Assembly: GCA_016709225.1 (NCBI GenBank) | Contig: JADJEE010000012.1 | Coordinates: forward strand, 2,523,501 to 2,587,500 | Length of the DNA: 64,000 nucleotides | Source: Deltaproteobacteria bacterium | GTDB taxonomy: Bacteria; Myxococcota_A; Polyangia; Nannocystales; Nannocystaceae | Reading direction: 5' to 3' | Shown: positions 16,324 through 25,608 of the stretch, piece by piece | How positions within the stretch are numbered: position 1 is the first letter of the stretch | Layout: each line of letters opens with the position of its first letter | Made by a program: the position numbers and the translations under genes | The notes under the pieces: generated by a model | What the model was told of the DNA's origin: nothing | Seen by the model: the letters and a program-made list of their open reading frames with translations, nothing else | Database searches by the model: none

Positions 16324-17676
16324 ATGACGGACATCTGGACGGATGCCCTCGCCGGTCTGCGCCCTCGTCTGGGCACAGAGACGTATGAGCTGTGGCTGCG
16401 ACCCCTCGTGATGGTCGCGGCGGCACAGGGTGTGCTGCGCCTGCGCGCGCCGAGCCTCTTCATGAAGGAGTGGTTCGAGAACCACTACCGCGACGCGGTG
16501 CTGCAGGAGATCTTCTCGCAGACCGAAGAGCGCTACGCGATCGAGGTCGACGTCTCCGAGGAGGCTGCACCAGCGCCGGTCTTCGAACCTGCGATCGTGC
16601 CCACACCCGCGACAACGACTGCTCCGTCGCGTCGTGCTGCGGCGCCGGTCGGACTCTCGGAGCGTTACCGCTTCGGCACCTTCATCAAGGGTGCGAGCAA
16701 CGAGCTCGCGGCCTCGGCTGCGTGTGCGGTCGCCGAGGAGCCGGGCCGTCGCTTCAACCCGCTCTTCCTCTATGGCGGCGTGGGCCTGGGCAAGACCCAC
16801 CTGCTGCACGCGGTCGGCCACGCGCTCTACGAGCAGCGACCCGACCGACGCATCGTCTACCTCTCGGCCGAGCGCTTCATGAACGAGTTCATCTCGGCGG
16901 TGCGCTTCAACGAGTGCGACCAGTTCCGCAAGCGCTACCGCGAGGACTGCGACGTGCTGCTGGTCGACGACATCCAGTTCATCGCCGGTCGCGATCGCAC
17001 GATGGACGAGTTCTTCCACGTCTTCAACGCGCTGTACGAGGCCGGCAAGCAGATCATGGTCACGGCCGATCGCACGCCGTCGGACATGCAGGGCATGGAG
17101 GAGCGCATCACGTCGCGCCTCAACTGGGGCTTGGTCGCAGACATCAAGCCGCCCGATCTCGAGACCCGCGTCGCGATCCTCCGGCAGAAGGCCGAGGACG
17201 AGCGCATCGCGATCGCCGACGACGTCGCGGTCTACCTGGCCTCGCTGGTGCGCTCCAACGTGCGCGAGCTCGAGGGCGCACTGGTGCGCGTTTCGACCTT
17301 CGCGGCGCTGAAGGGCGTGCCCATCTCGCAGGAGTTCGTGCGCGAGGTGATCGGCGACAACGCGGTCCAGCGGCCGCCGCAGCAGCTCACCGTCGAGGCG
17401 ATCCAGAAGGCGGTCGCGGGCTACTTCTCGCTGCGCATCACCGACCTCAAAGGTCAGCGTCGCCACAAGGGCGTCGCGCGGCCTCGCATGATCGCCATGT
17501 ACCTCTCGCGCGAGCTCACCGGCTCGAGCTTCCCGGAGATCGGTCTGCGCTTCGGCGGCAAGGACCACTCCACCGTCATCAACGCGTGCCGTCGCATGGC
17601 CGAGATGCAGACCAGCGACCCGGAGCTACGCACCATCATCGAGAGCCTTCGTCAGCAGCTCGTCGGTCAGGGCTAG
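16324..17676 (+). CDS. dnaA: Chromosomal replication initiator protein DnaA
   Basis: A 450-residue AAA+ ATPase that binds DnaA boxes and opens the origin. Domain I (about 1–85) includes TYELWLRPL; a short Pro/Ala/Thr linker forms domain II. Domain III has Walker A GGVGLGKT (151–158), Walker B LLVDDIQFI and the sensor region. Domain IV ends with the DNA-binding signature GGKDHSTVINA. GGAGG lies just upstream of the ATG, and residues from this start align with the family N-terminus. It leads the plus-strand dnaA–dnaN–recF–gyrB order. Confidence 0.97.
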   Translation: MTDIWTDALAGLRPRLGTETYELWLRPLVMVAAAQGVLRLRAPSLFMKEWFENHYRDAVLQEIFSQTEERYAIEVDVSEEAAPAPVFEPAIVPTPATTTAPSRRAAAPVGLSERYRFGTFIKGASNELAASAACAVAEEPGRRFNPLFLYGGVGLGKTHLLHAVGHALYEQRPDRRIVYLSAERFMNEFISAVRFNECDQFRKRYREDCDVLLVDDIQFIAGRDRTMDEFFHVFNALYEAGKQIMVTADRTPSDMQGMEERITSRLNWGLVADIKPPDLETRVAILRQKAEDERIAIADDVAVYLASLVRSNVRELEGALVRVSTFAALKGVPISQEFVREVIGDNAVQRPPQQLTVEAIQKAVAGYFSLRITDLKGQRRHKGVARPRMIAMYLSRELTGSSFPEIGLRFGGKDHSTVINACRRMAEMQTSDPELRTIIESLRQQLVGQG

Positions 17677-18009
17677 CACCTCATCGACCTTCGTCACCGA
17701 CCACCCTCGGTGTGCGCTGGCTTCCCGCGGTTCGTCGCTCCGACGTGCCGCGTTTCGTCGTGTCCTTCGTGGCCTGTGGACGACGACTCGAACAACCCTG
17801 TGGATACGCTGGTGACCCGCCGATCGCGCGAAGCCATCCCCAGACCCGGCCCACTTGCCCACGATCCCGTCCCGCCGCCATCCCCTGGAAAACCGCAGTG
17901 ATCTCGAAGCAATACGACATTTACCCACGTTTCCACACCCCGATCCCTACGACGATGTTTTAATTCTCTTTTTTAGATCACTCTCGGCCCTGCCACCGGA
18001 GCTTCCGTC
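17677..18009. other. Candidate replication origin (oriC) in the dnaA–dnaN spacer
   Basis: This 333-base spacer contains DnaA-box-like 9-mers. TGTGGATAC at 17799–17807 matches the reverse consensus at 8 of 9. TGTGGACGA (17775–17783), TTACCCACG (17921–17929) and GTTTCCACA (17929–17937) each match 7 of 9. They are followed by an unusually AT-rich tract, TTTTAATTCTCTTTTTTAGA near 17957–17977, which would suit a DNA unwinding element. Location beside dnaA, box clustering and the AT tract together make this the best origin candidate in the window. It probably also carries the dnaN promoter. Confidence 0.6.
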
Positions 18010-19122
18010 ATGGAGTTGGAGATCGATCAGGCACGCCTGCTCTCTGCGCTCGCGCTCGCGCAGACCGTTGCCGACAAGCGCAGCACCATGCCGGTGCTCG
18101 CCAACGTGCTGCTGCGTGCGACCAGCGATGGTCACCTCGTGTGCATCGCGACCGACATGATGATCGGTCTGACCGAGTCGATGCCCGCGACCGTGAAGTC
18201 GACCGGTAGCGTCACCGTCGGCGTGAAGCACCTGCATGGTGTCGTGCGCACGTTGCCGCCCGGCAGCGTGCGACTGCGTGGCCTCGACAATCACTGGGTG
18301 CAGCTCGTCGCGGGTCGCAGCGAGTTCAAGCTCATGGGCATGCCCGAGAGCGACTTCCCCGAGCTGCCCGAGGCCGGCAAGGGCAAGAAGGCGCTGACCT
18401 TCGTCGAGGTGCCCGCGCACGTGCTGTCGGACCTCATCGCCAAGACGCAGTTCTCGGTGTCGACCGACGAAGCGCGCGTGAACCTGAACGGCGTGCTGTT
18501 CGAGTGCGATGGTCAGAGCGCGACCATGGTCTCGACCGACGGTCACCGCCTGAGCCGCTACACCGCGCGCTTCCCCGGGCCCGCGCTCGACAAGGGCATC
18601 ATCATCCCGCGCAAGGGCATGCTCGAGATCCGTCGCATGCTCGACCGCGTCCAGGGCGACGTCGGCCTCGCGGTCGGTGAGCAGCACCTGTTCGTGCGCG
18701 CCGAGGAGCTCGCGATGAGCGTCAAGCTCAACGCCGTGCAGTTCCCGCCCTACCGTGCAGTGATCCCCACCAGCCACCAGCGACGCGTCACCGTGCCGCG
18801 AGAGGAGCTGCTGGGCGCGTTGCGCCGCGCCGAGGTCATGGCGCCCGAGAAGACCGCGACGGTGCGGCTGTCGCTGACCAAGGGCAAGCTCGAGCTCACC
18901 GCCGACAACCCCGACCTCGGGGTCGCGCACCAGGAACTGTCGATCGACTACGACGGTGAGGCACTGGTGGCCGGCTTCAACGCGCGCTACCTGATCGAGA
19001 TCCTCGAGGTCATCGACGGCACCGAGTGCGCGCTCGAGTTCCAGGGCGAGCTCGATCCCTGCGTCATCAAGCCGGTCGACGGGCCGGACCTGCTCGGCGT
19101 GGTCATGCCGATGCGCATCTGA
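18010..19122 (+). CDS. dnaN: DNA polymerase III β subunit (sliding clamp)
   Basis: A 370-residue ring-forming processivity clamp. The N-terminus MELEIDQARLLSALA, ADKRSTMPVLANVLL, SEFKLMGMPESDFPELP and the C-terminal VIKPVDGPDLLGVVMPMR are all typical. GGAG lies about 9 bases before the ATG. It follows the candidate origin and precedes recF by 29 bases. Confidence 0.97.
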   Translation: MELEIDQARLLSALALAQTVADKRSTMPVLANVLLRATSDGHLVCIATDMMIGLTESMPATVKSTGSVTVGVKHLHGVVRTLPPGSVRLRGLDNHWVQLVAGRSEFKLMGMPESDFPELPEAGKGKKALTFVEVPAHVLSDLIAKTQFSVSTDEARVNLNGVLFECDGQSATMVSTDGHRLSRYTARFPGPALDKGIIIPRKGMLEIRRMLDRVQGDVGLAVGEQHLFVRAEELAMSVKLNAVQFPPYRAVIPTSHQRRVTVPREELLGALRRAEVMAPEKTATVRLSLTKGKLELTADNPDLGVAHQELSIDYDGEALVAGFNARYLIEILEVIDGTECALEFQGELDPCVIKPVDGPDLLGVVMPMRI

Positions 19123-19151
19123 GGGCGGGCTCACCCGCACGAGCACGGGCG

Positions 19152-20342
19152 TTGCCGCTGACGATCCGCGCACTCGAGCTGGCCGGCTTCCGCAACCTGG
19201 TGGAGGCCCGGCTCGAGTTCGCCGAGGGCTTCACGGTGTTGTGGGGCCACAACGGCGCCGGCAAGACCAACGTGCTCGAGGCGCTGTACCTGCTGGCGAC
19301 GCTGCGGTCGTTTCGCACCAACGATCTGCGCTGGCTCATCCACAACGACGCGGCCGCGACCACGGTCTCGCTGCAGGCCTACGACGAGCGCGTCGCGCTA
19401 CCGACCACGCTGGCGATCGGCCTGCAGCGCACCGGCTCTGGTGCCCGTCGCAGCGCCTACGCCGATGGCAAGCTCGTGCGCAGTGCGGTGGACTTCTACG
19501 GCCGACTGCGGGCCGTGCTCTTCACGCCCGACGATCTCTCGGTGCTGCGCGAGAGCCCCTCGCAGCGGCGACAGTTCCTCGATCGCATGTTGTTCGCCCG
19601 CGAGCGCGCGCACATCGGCGACATCCAGGACTACGAGCGCGTGGTGCGTTCGCGCAACCACGTGCTGCGCGACGAGAACCTCACCATCGGCGAGCGCGGC
19701 TCGATGCTCGAGACGTACGAGGCCCAGCTGGCCCAGCTCGGCGCGCGGGTGTGGACCCGCCGCGAGCGCCTGCTCGCCACGCTCGAGCCCGGTGCCCATG
19801 CCAGCTTCGCCGCAATCCACGGTCGCCACGGCAGCCACCCGCACACGTCGCAGTCGTCCGACGAGCCCGGCGCCGACGCCCAGCTCAGCGTGCGCTACGC
19901 TCCGCGGCTCGGGCTGGTGCCCGAGGACGAGCGCGTCGCAGCGCTGCTCGACCGGCTGCGCGAGCGACGGAGCCTCGACCGCGACCGTGGCACCACCTCG
20001 GTCGGCCCCCACCGCGACGACATCGAGGTCGAGCTCGACGGACGCCCGGTCGGCGCGTTCGCCTCGCAGGGCCAGACCCGCGCCATCGTGCTCGCGCTCA
20101 AGCTGGCCGAGCTCGCGCTCGCCCACGAGGACGGCGACCGCCCGCTGTTGCTGCTCGACGACGTCGGCAGCGAGCTCGATCCGCAGCGCACCGACGCGCT
20201 GTTCGAGCGGCTCTCCGAGGTCACCGGACAGTGCGTGATCACCACGACCTCGCCGGCCTTCGTGCGCGTGCCACCGCACCGCGAACACCGCTATGTCGCG
20301 GTCGAACGCGGCCAGCTGACGAGCACCGCCGCCGGGGCCTGA
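19152..20342 (+). CDS. recF: DNA replication and repair protein RecF
   Basis: A 396-residue SMC-like ATPase that helps load RecA at single-stranded gaps. Walker A is GHNGAGKT (32–39), the signature region holds SQRRQFLDRMLF, and Walker B is LLLLDDVGSELD. FASQGQTRAIVLALKLAE matches the family. The only suitable start before LTIRALELAGFRNL is the TTG at 19152; no ATG or GTG is in frame nearby. A Ser/His-rich insertion lies near 220–235. Confidence 0.94.
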   Translation: MPLTIRALELAGFRNLVEARLEFAEGFTVLWGHNGAGKTNVLEALYLLATLRSFRTNDLRWLIHNDAAATTVSLQAYDERVALPTTLAIGLQRTGSGARRSAYADGKLVRSAVDFYGRLRAVLFTPDDLSVLRESPSQRRQFLDRMLFARERAHIGDIQDYERVVRSRNHVLRDENLTIGERGSMLETYEAQLAQLGARVWTRRERLLATLEPGAHASFAAIHGRHGSHPHTSQSSDEPGADAQLSVRYAPRLGLVPEDERVAALLDRLRERRSLDRDRGTTSVGPHRDDIEVELDGRPVGAFASQGQTRAIVLALKLAELALAHEDGDRPLLLLDDVGSELDPQRTDALFERLSEVTGQCVITTTSPAFVRVPPHREHRYVAVERGQLTSTAAGA

Positions 20343-20558
20343 AAAAGCCCTGTTCAGGCGCGTCTATCCGGTCGAAATCACTACGGTTATCCGGCGTTTG
20401 TCCACTGGTGGTCGGGGGCGTCCCGTGCTAGTGTCCGCACGCCCTTCCTGCAGCCTCGTCGAGCAGGGGATGTCTCCCCCTCGAGTGGCCGCCGACACGG
20501 AGCGAGCGGGCCTCCAACGGCCCGCCGACGCACGCTCCGGACGGATTTTCGACCCTCC

Positions 20559-23060
20559 ATGTCCAACGAGCAGTCCGCACAGAAAGCCGACGACTACGGC
20601 GCCGATTCGATCTCCGTCCTCGAGGGGTTGGAGGCGGTCCGCAAGCGACCCGGCATGTACATCGGCGACACCAGCGACGGCTCCGGGCTGCACAAGATGG
20701 TGTTCGAGGTCGTCGACAACTCGGTCGACGAGTCGCTCGCCGGTCACTGCAATCGCATCGAGGTGAACATCCACCTCGACAACTCGGTGTCGGTCGAAGA
20801 CAACGGCCGCGGCATCCCGACCGGACCCAAGGAGGTCCACGGCGAGATGATGGACGCGGCGATCGTCATCATGACGGTCCTGCACGCCGGCGGAAAGTTC
20901 GACAACCGCAACTACAAGGTCTCTGGCGGTCTGCACGGCGTCGGCGTGTCGGTCGTCAACGCGCTGTCGGACTGGCTGAAGCTCGAGATCTGGCGCGAGG
21001 GCAAGGCCCACCGCGCGCGCTTCGAGCGTGGCGGCGTCGCCAACGACATCGAGGTCGTCGGCAGCAGCGACAAGCGGGGCACCCGCATCACGTTCCACCC
21101 CGACCCGCTCATCTTCGCGACCACCGAGATCGACTTCGAGATCCTCTCGCAGCGCTTCCGCGAGCTCAGCTTCCTCAACCCCGGCGTCACGATCATCCTC
21201 AAGGATCTCCGCGACGGCCGCGAGAAGACCTTCGACGGCCAGGGCGGCATCTCGTCGTTCGTGCAGCTGCTGTCGCAGAACAAGCAGTGCATCGGCGACC
21301 CGATCTTCTTCGAGGGCAAAGAGGCCTTCGAGCACGAGGGTCAGGCCGCCGAGCTCGGCGTGGCGGTCTCGCTGCAGTGGACCGACTCGTACCAGGAGCA
21401 CATCCTGTGCTTCACCAACAACATCGCGAACAAGGACGGCGGTACCCACCTGACCGGCCTACGCGGTGCGTTGACGAAGGTCGTCAACAAGTACGCCGAA
21501 GAGAGCGGCATGCTGAAGCAGCACAAGCAGCCGCTGTCGGGCGAGGACGTCCGCGAGGGGCTGGTCGCCGTGCTCGCGGTGCAGCACCCCGACCCGAAGT
21601 TCAGCTCGCAGATCAAGGACAAGCTCGTCTCGGGCGAGGTCACGGCCCTGGTCTCTCAGTTCGTCACCGACCAGCTGGGCAAGTTCTTCGAGGAGCACCC
21701 CAAGAGCGCCAAGTTGACCATCGACAAGGCGATCCTCTCGGCGCGCGCGCGGGCAGCCGCTCGCAAGGCCCGCGAGACCATCACCCGCAAGGGCGTGCTC
21801 GACGGCCTCTCGCTGCCCGGCAAGCTCGCCGACTGTCAGGAGCGCGACCCCGAGAAGACCGAGCTCTTCATCGTCGAGGGCGACAGCGCAGGTGGCAGCG
21901 CCAAGCAAGGCCGCGACCGCACCATCCAGGCCATCTTGCCGCTACGCGGCAAGATCCTGAACGTCGAGAAGGCGCGACTCGACAAGATGCTGTCGAGCCA
22001 GGAGATCGTCACGCTCATCACCGCGCTCGGCACCGGCGTCGACGACACCTACGACCTCGCGAAGCTCCGCTACCACCGCGTCGTCATCATGACCGACGCC
22101 GACGTCGACGGCTCGCACATCCGCACGCTGCTGCTGACGTTCTTCTATCGCCACTTCCCCGAGATCATCGAGCGCGGCTACCTCTACGTGGCCCAGCCGC
22201 CGCTCTACAAGGTCCGCGCCGGCAAGAAGGACGTCTACATCAAGAACGAGAGCGCGCTCGACCGCTACGTCATCGAGAACGCGATCGAGAACCTCGAGAT
22301 GTCGATCGGCGGTCACGACCTCAGCCGCGAGGTGCTCGCCGAGCTGGCCCGTCGTGCGCTGCAGTACCGCGACATCGTCCGCGGGCTCTCGCGCGACCAC
22401 CGTCCGGCGATCATCGAGGCCCTGCTCGACCTCGTCGGCAAGAACGGCCTCGAGCCCACGCGCAGCGCCTTCCAAGACGCCGCCGCGCTGGGTGAGCTCG
22501 CCGTCACGCTGGTCGCCGCTGCGCAGCAGCAGCTCACGTTGGCCGGCCCCGCCGCGGGCGGCCAGGGCATGGCCCAGCTCGGGCACGAGATCACCGGCGA
22601 CCCCAGCGACACCGCGCTGTCGGTGATCCGTCTGCGGGTCGTGCAGGACGGCGTCACGCAGTTCGAGCACGTCGATCGCGATCTGCTCGACTCGCCGGAG
22701 CTCGGCGAGCTGCTGGCGGTGCGCACGTACATCGCCGGCCTCGGCAGCGGCAACATGGTGCTGCGCCGGCCCGGCCAGGCCGACGTCGAGACCGCCCGCC
22801 TGAGCGACCTCATCGACCAGATGAACACCGTCGGTCGCGCGGGCCTGGCCATCCAGCGCTACAAGGGTCTCGGCGAGATGAATCCCGAGCAGCTGTGGGA
22901 GACCACGATGGATCCCACGCGCCGCGCCCTGCTGCAGGTCCGCGTCGGCGACAACCTCGAGGCCGATCAGCTCTTCAGTGTGTTGATGGGCGACGACGTC
23001 GAGCCGCGCCGCGACTTCATCACCGCCAACGCGCTCAACACCCGCAACCTCGACGTGTAG
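20559..23060 (+). CDS. gyrB: DNA gyrase subunit B
   Basis: An 833-residue ATPase subunit of type IIA topoisomerase. ATP-binding motifs are EAVRKRPGMYIGDTS, DNSVDE, EDNGRGIP and GGLHGVGVSVVNAL. TOPRIM residues are EGDSAGG and the acidic DADVDGSHIRTLLLTFF. The C-terminus has QRYKGLGEMNPEQLWETTMDP. An insertion of about 165 residues in the TOPRIM region, as in proteobacterial GyrB, accounts for the length. A 216-base gap from recF, containing TGCTAG near 20426 as a possible −10, suggests its own promoter. Tandem hairpins follow the stop. Confidence 0.97.
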   Translation: MSNEQSAQKADDYGADSISVLEGLEAVRKRPGMYIGDTSDGSGLHKMVFEVVDNSVDESLAGHCNRIEVNIHLDNSVSVEDNGRGIPTGPKEVHGEMMDAAIVIMTVLHAGGKFDNRNYKVSGGLHGVGVSVVNALSDWLKLEIWREGKAHRARFERGGVANDIEVVGSSDKRGTRITFHPDPLIFATTEIDFEILSQRFRELSFLNPGVTIILKDLRDGREKTFDGQGGISSFVQLLSQNKQCIGDPIFFEGKEAFEHEGQAAELGVAVSLQWTDSYQEHILCFTNNIANKDGGTHLTGLRGALTKVVNKYAEESGMLKQHKQPLSGEDVREGLVAVLAVQHPDPKFSSQIKDKLVSGEVTALVSQFVTDQLGKFFEEHPKSAKLTIDKAILSARARAAARKARETITRKGVLDGLSLPGKLADCQERDPEKTELFIVEGDSAGGSAKQGRDRTIQAILPLRGKILNVEKARLDKMLSSQEIVTLITALGTGVDDTYDLAKLRYHRVVIMTDADVDGSHIRTLLLTFFYRHFPEIIERGYLYVAQPPLYKVRAGKKDVYIKNESALDRYVIENAIENLEMSIGGHDLSREVLAELARRALQYRDIVRGLSRDHRPAIIEALLDLVGKNGLEPTRSAFQDAAALGELAVTLVAAAQQQLTLAGPAAGGQGMAQLGHEITGDPSDTALSVIRLRVVQDGVTQFEHVDRDLLDSPELGELLAVRTYIAGLGSGNMVLRRPGQADVETARLSDLIDQMNTVGRAGLAIQRYKGLGEMNPEQLWETTMDPTRRALLQVRVGDNLEADQLFSVLMGDDVEPRRDFITANALNTRNLDV

Positions 23061-23125
23061 GCGGTGGTTTTGGTCGCGCCTGCTGGGCGCTCTTCCTGGC
23101 GCAGTTGGTCTTGCTCGCTGTCCGT

Positions 23126-23270
23126 CGTGGCGAAGCCACGACGGGCTCGAGGGGCGCTGCGCGCTCGGGTGACTGCGTTGCCGTGGCGAAGCCACGACGG
23201 GCTCGAGGGGCGCTGCACGCTCGGGTGACTGCGTTGCCGTGGCGAAGCCACGACGGGCTCGAGGGGCGGC
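23126..23270. repeat. 56-bp tandem repeat with hairpins downstream of gyrB
   Basis: Three copies, the last truncated, start at 23126, 23182 and 23238 with an exact period of 56. Each begins with CGTGGC-GAA-GCCACG, a 6-bp stem with a 3-base loop, followed by ACGGGCTCGAGGGGC. It lies between the gyrB stop and the convergent lipoprotein gene and could act as a bidirectional terminator. No U-tract is present. Confidence 0.85.
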
Positions 23271-23277
23271 TCGATGC

Positions 23278-23763
23278 TCAGAGCTCGGCGGTCTTGGGCA
23301 GCTCGGCGTCCCACGCCAGCTTGGTGCCGCATCGCAGCATCGACGCGCCGTAGTAGGGATTGGCGACCTTGCCCTCGGCCTGCACCCACAGCGCGCCTTT
23401 GTCATCGAATGCCATCGGGCAGTGCACCATCACGTAGCCGCTCTGCAAGGAGGCGTCGGCGCGCATGGTCTCGATGATCGCGTCGCTGGCGTTCTTGAAG
23501 GCGCGGCGCGTGGTCTCGATGTCGCCGCCGCCGAGCGCCTTGCTGGCGGTGACGAGCCGATCGATGCCGGGCTTGCCCGCTTCTTTGCCGGCCTCCTGCT
23601 CGAGGCTCTTGGCCAGCCCCGCGACCGGCTCGAGCTTGTCGTCGGCGAGCGCAGTGGCGATCGCGACGTAGGTCGGCACGACGCCGGTGGGCGTGGTCTG
23701 GGCTGCGCCGCCGGCGGAGCACGCACCGACGGCGACGACGAAGGCGAAGCAGAGCGACCGCAT
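23278..23763 (-). CDS. DUF3347-type lipoprotein
   Basis: A 161-residue predicted lipoprotein. The ATG at 23763 gives MRSLCFAFVVAVGAC, a short signal ending in a lipobox (V-G-A-C). The C-terminus contains VHCPMAFDDKGALWVQ, NPYYGASMLRCG; this Cys-Pro-Met…W…NPYxG…ML.CG pattern is that of DUF3347 and the C-terminal domain of CusB-like metal-efflux adaptors. The middle is helical and could bind copper or a similar metal through the Cys/Met residues, but no efflux pump gene is adjacent. It is convergent with gyrB. Confidence 0.75.
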   Translation of the reverse strand: MRSLCFAFVVAVGACSAGGAAQTTPTGVVPTYVAIATALADDKLEPVAGLAKSLEQEAGKEAGKPGIDRLVTASKALGGGDIETTRRAFKNASDAIIETMRADASLQSGYVMVHCPMAFDDKGALWVQAEGKVANPYYGASMLRCGTKLAWDAELPKTAEL

Positions 23764-23840
23764 GGCGTCCGCAGGCATATCACGGGGCCGCACGCCTGGC
23801 CGGAACGCGGACGTCGGGCGTCCGTGGCGCCGCCTGGGTC

Positions 23841-24428
23841 GTGGTGGGCGCGCTCAAGCGAACGGCGATCGAGGCCGATGCAGCGGCGGTGGAGGACACG
23901 CCCGCGGAGCCGCTGCAGTACCTCAGGGTCACCATCGCCAACGACGACGACGACGTGTCGATGACGATCTACGAGCTCGACGCGCGCGGCTGGGTCTACC
24001 GGCAGGTGCAGATGCGCAGCGAGGGCAACAAGTTCGCCCCCGAGGATGTGCTCATGTGCCGTCCGGTGAATCTACCGGCGATGCGCGGTCACCCGTGCAC
24101 CGAAGCGATGACGTCCGAGGACTTCGAGCTGCTGTGGAGCGAGCTCGCGTCCGAGCGTCCGTTCATGGCGCGGCTTCCCGACGCTCGCATGGCCTGGGAG
24201 GGGACGCTCGATGACGGCCACGGGCGCCTGCGGGTGCGCTGGCAGCCGTTCGCGGAGCCGGCGCTCGGGTGGACCGAGATCCCCGGCTTCCTCGAGCTGT
24301 TCGTGCACGGCGACGGCCGCGACGCACGGCGAGCCTGTGCGCAGCTGTTCCTCGATCGACCGATCGCGTGGCGTGCCCTCGCCGGAAACACGCTCGCGAA
24401 CCCGCGGTGTCTACCGACCGCCGCGTAG
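23841..24428 (+). CDS. Protein of unknown function
   Basis: About 195 residues, start uncertain (GTG at 23841 or 23844; no Shine–Dalgarno seen). The segment LQYLRVTIANDDDDVSMTIY, followed by ELDARGWVYRQVQM, faintly recalls small domains such as DUF6881, but I cannot claim membership. The rest is acidic and Trp/Pro-containing with no membrane segment. It is divergent from the DUF3347 lipoprotein and convergent with carD. The amino-acid balance looks like real coding sequence. Confidence 0.6.
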   Translation: MVGALKRTAIEADAAAVEDTPAEPLQYLRVTIANDDDDVSMTIYELDARGWVYRQVQMRSEGNKFAPEDVLMCRPVNLPAMRGHPCTEAMTSEDFELLWSELASERPFMARLPDARMAWEGTLDDGHGRLRVRWQPFAEPALGWTEIPGFLELFVHGDGRDARRACAQLFLDRPIAWRALAGNTLANPRCLPTAA

Positions 24429-24460
24429 CGACGGCACGGGACACCCGCGGTCGTGCGTGC

Positions 24461-24949
24461 TCACGAGAACAGTGCGTCGAGCTCGTCGGCGACCGCGTTC
24501 TCGTTCTCGCCCTTGGCGAGCGCGAGCTCCTGCACGAGCAGCTGACGCGCCGTCTCGAGCATCTCTCGCTCGCCCGACGACAGCTGCTTGTCACCGCGCA
24601 GCAGGCACAGATCGCGCAGCACGCTCGCGATCTCCACCAGTGAGCCGGTGTTGATCTTCTCGGTGTACTCGCGATGGCGACGATTCCACGTGGCGGTGGA
24701 GATCTTGCCGCCACGACGACGAAGCACGTCGTACACGGCGTCGACTTCACGCTGGCTCACGAGCCGCCGCAGGCCAACGGCCGCAGCGTTGTGCTTCGGC
24801 ACCATGACCTTCATGTTGTTGTCGAGCACACGCAGCACGTAGAACTCCATCGTCGCCCCAGAGATCTGGAGGTTCTGGAGTCCCGTCACTTCGGCAACAC
24901 CGTGGCCGGGATAGACCGTCTTGTCGCCTACGACGAACGTGTCAGGCAT
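24461..24949 (-). CDS. CarD/CdnL-family RNA polymerase-binding regulator
   Basis: A 162-residue protein of the CdnL/CarD_N type. The N-terminal RNA-polymerase-interacting Tudor-like domain starts FVVGDKTVYPGHGVAEVTG and includes VLRVLDNNMKVMVPKHNAAAVGLR; the C-terminal helical part holds the conserved W in STATWNRRHREY. Such proteins bind the RNA polymerase β subunit and stabilise open complexes at rRNA and other growth promoters. The length matches Myxococcus xanthus CdnL (about 164), and there is no HMGA-like tail as in CarD proper. GAGGAG lies about 7 bases before the ATG. Confidence 0.92.
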   Translation of the reverse strand: MPDTFVVGDKTVYPGHGVAEVTGLQNLQISGATMEFYVLRVLDNNMKVMVPKHNAAAVGLRRLVSQREVDAVYDVLRRRGGKISTATWNRRHREYTEKINTGSLVEIASVLRDLCLLRGDKQLSSGEREMLETARQLLVQELALAKGENENAVADELDALFS

Positions 24950-25608
24950 GGGTCAGCTCCTCGTGGCGCCTTCGTGTAGCTTGGCGTCTGAATCGCGCCT
25001 TGGACGTCGGGAGGTTCGCTCATGGTCGGGGGACCGATGAGCACCGACGTCTTCGGGAGGGACACTCGCGTCAGACGACAGGCAACTTAGGCCGCGTATG
25101 TATAGCCGGCGTGGTCTCCGGCGTCAACGGTCCTGAAACACCGTTCCGCGAGAAATTACGCAAACCGTGAGGATCGCTGGAGAGACGGCGGTCGCGCCAC
25201 CTGCCGCGGCGGCGAAATTCCAGTGTCGGCGTGCGTTGTCCGGCGTTCGTCGTCGGCCACGCGAGCGGTTGGCGTCGAGCGATCTTCGTCGCGCAGGCGA
25301 TCACGCAGCGGTCGTGTGTTCCCTGCGTAGAGGCCACCCAAGGGCACTTGCCGCACGATCGCGCGGCGCGATTCGAGCCGCGAGTGGTGCGTCTGCGCAG
25401 GTGGGGCATCTGCGTGCAGGCGCCAGATGTACAGGGCGAGACGAACGCCGCGCGCGGTCCAGTCCGTCGTCGTCGAGGTGCTGCCGCGTACGCGAAGTTG
25501 CTGCGAAGTCGGGCATCGGGAATCATCGCCGCGCACATGAGCGCCGAACCGCCGCACGCCAGCAAGTCGCACGTCACCTCGCGCGCCGTCGGGCAGCGCA
25601 CGGCGGCG
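24950..25608. other. Intergenic region upstream of carD and of a lipoprotein gene
   Basis: This 659-base gap between divergent genes must carry the carD promoter and that of the lipoprotein at 25609. The open frames in both directions translate to Arg/Ala-rich sequence without family features. A mildly AT-richer stretch lies at about 25085–25165. I found no convincing promoter hexamers, RNA gene or repeat. Confidence 0.5.

Noticed and set aside
20398..20432. gyrB promoter from TTGTCC and TGCTAGTGT
   Set aside because: The spacing of about 23 bases is too long for a standard promoter. The −10-like TGCTAG may be real, but I could not pair it with a −35.
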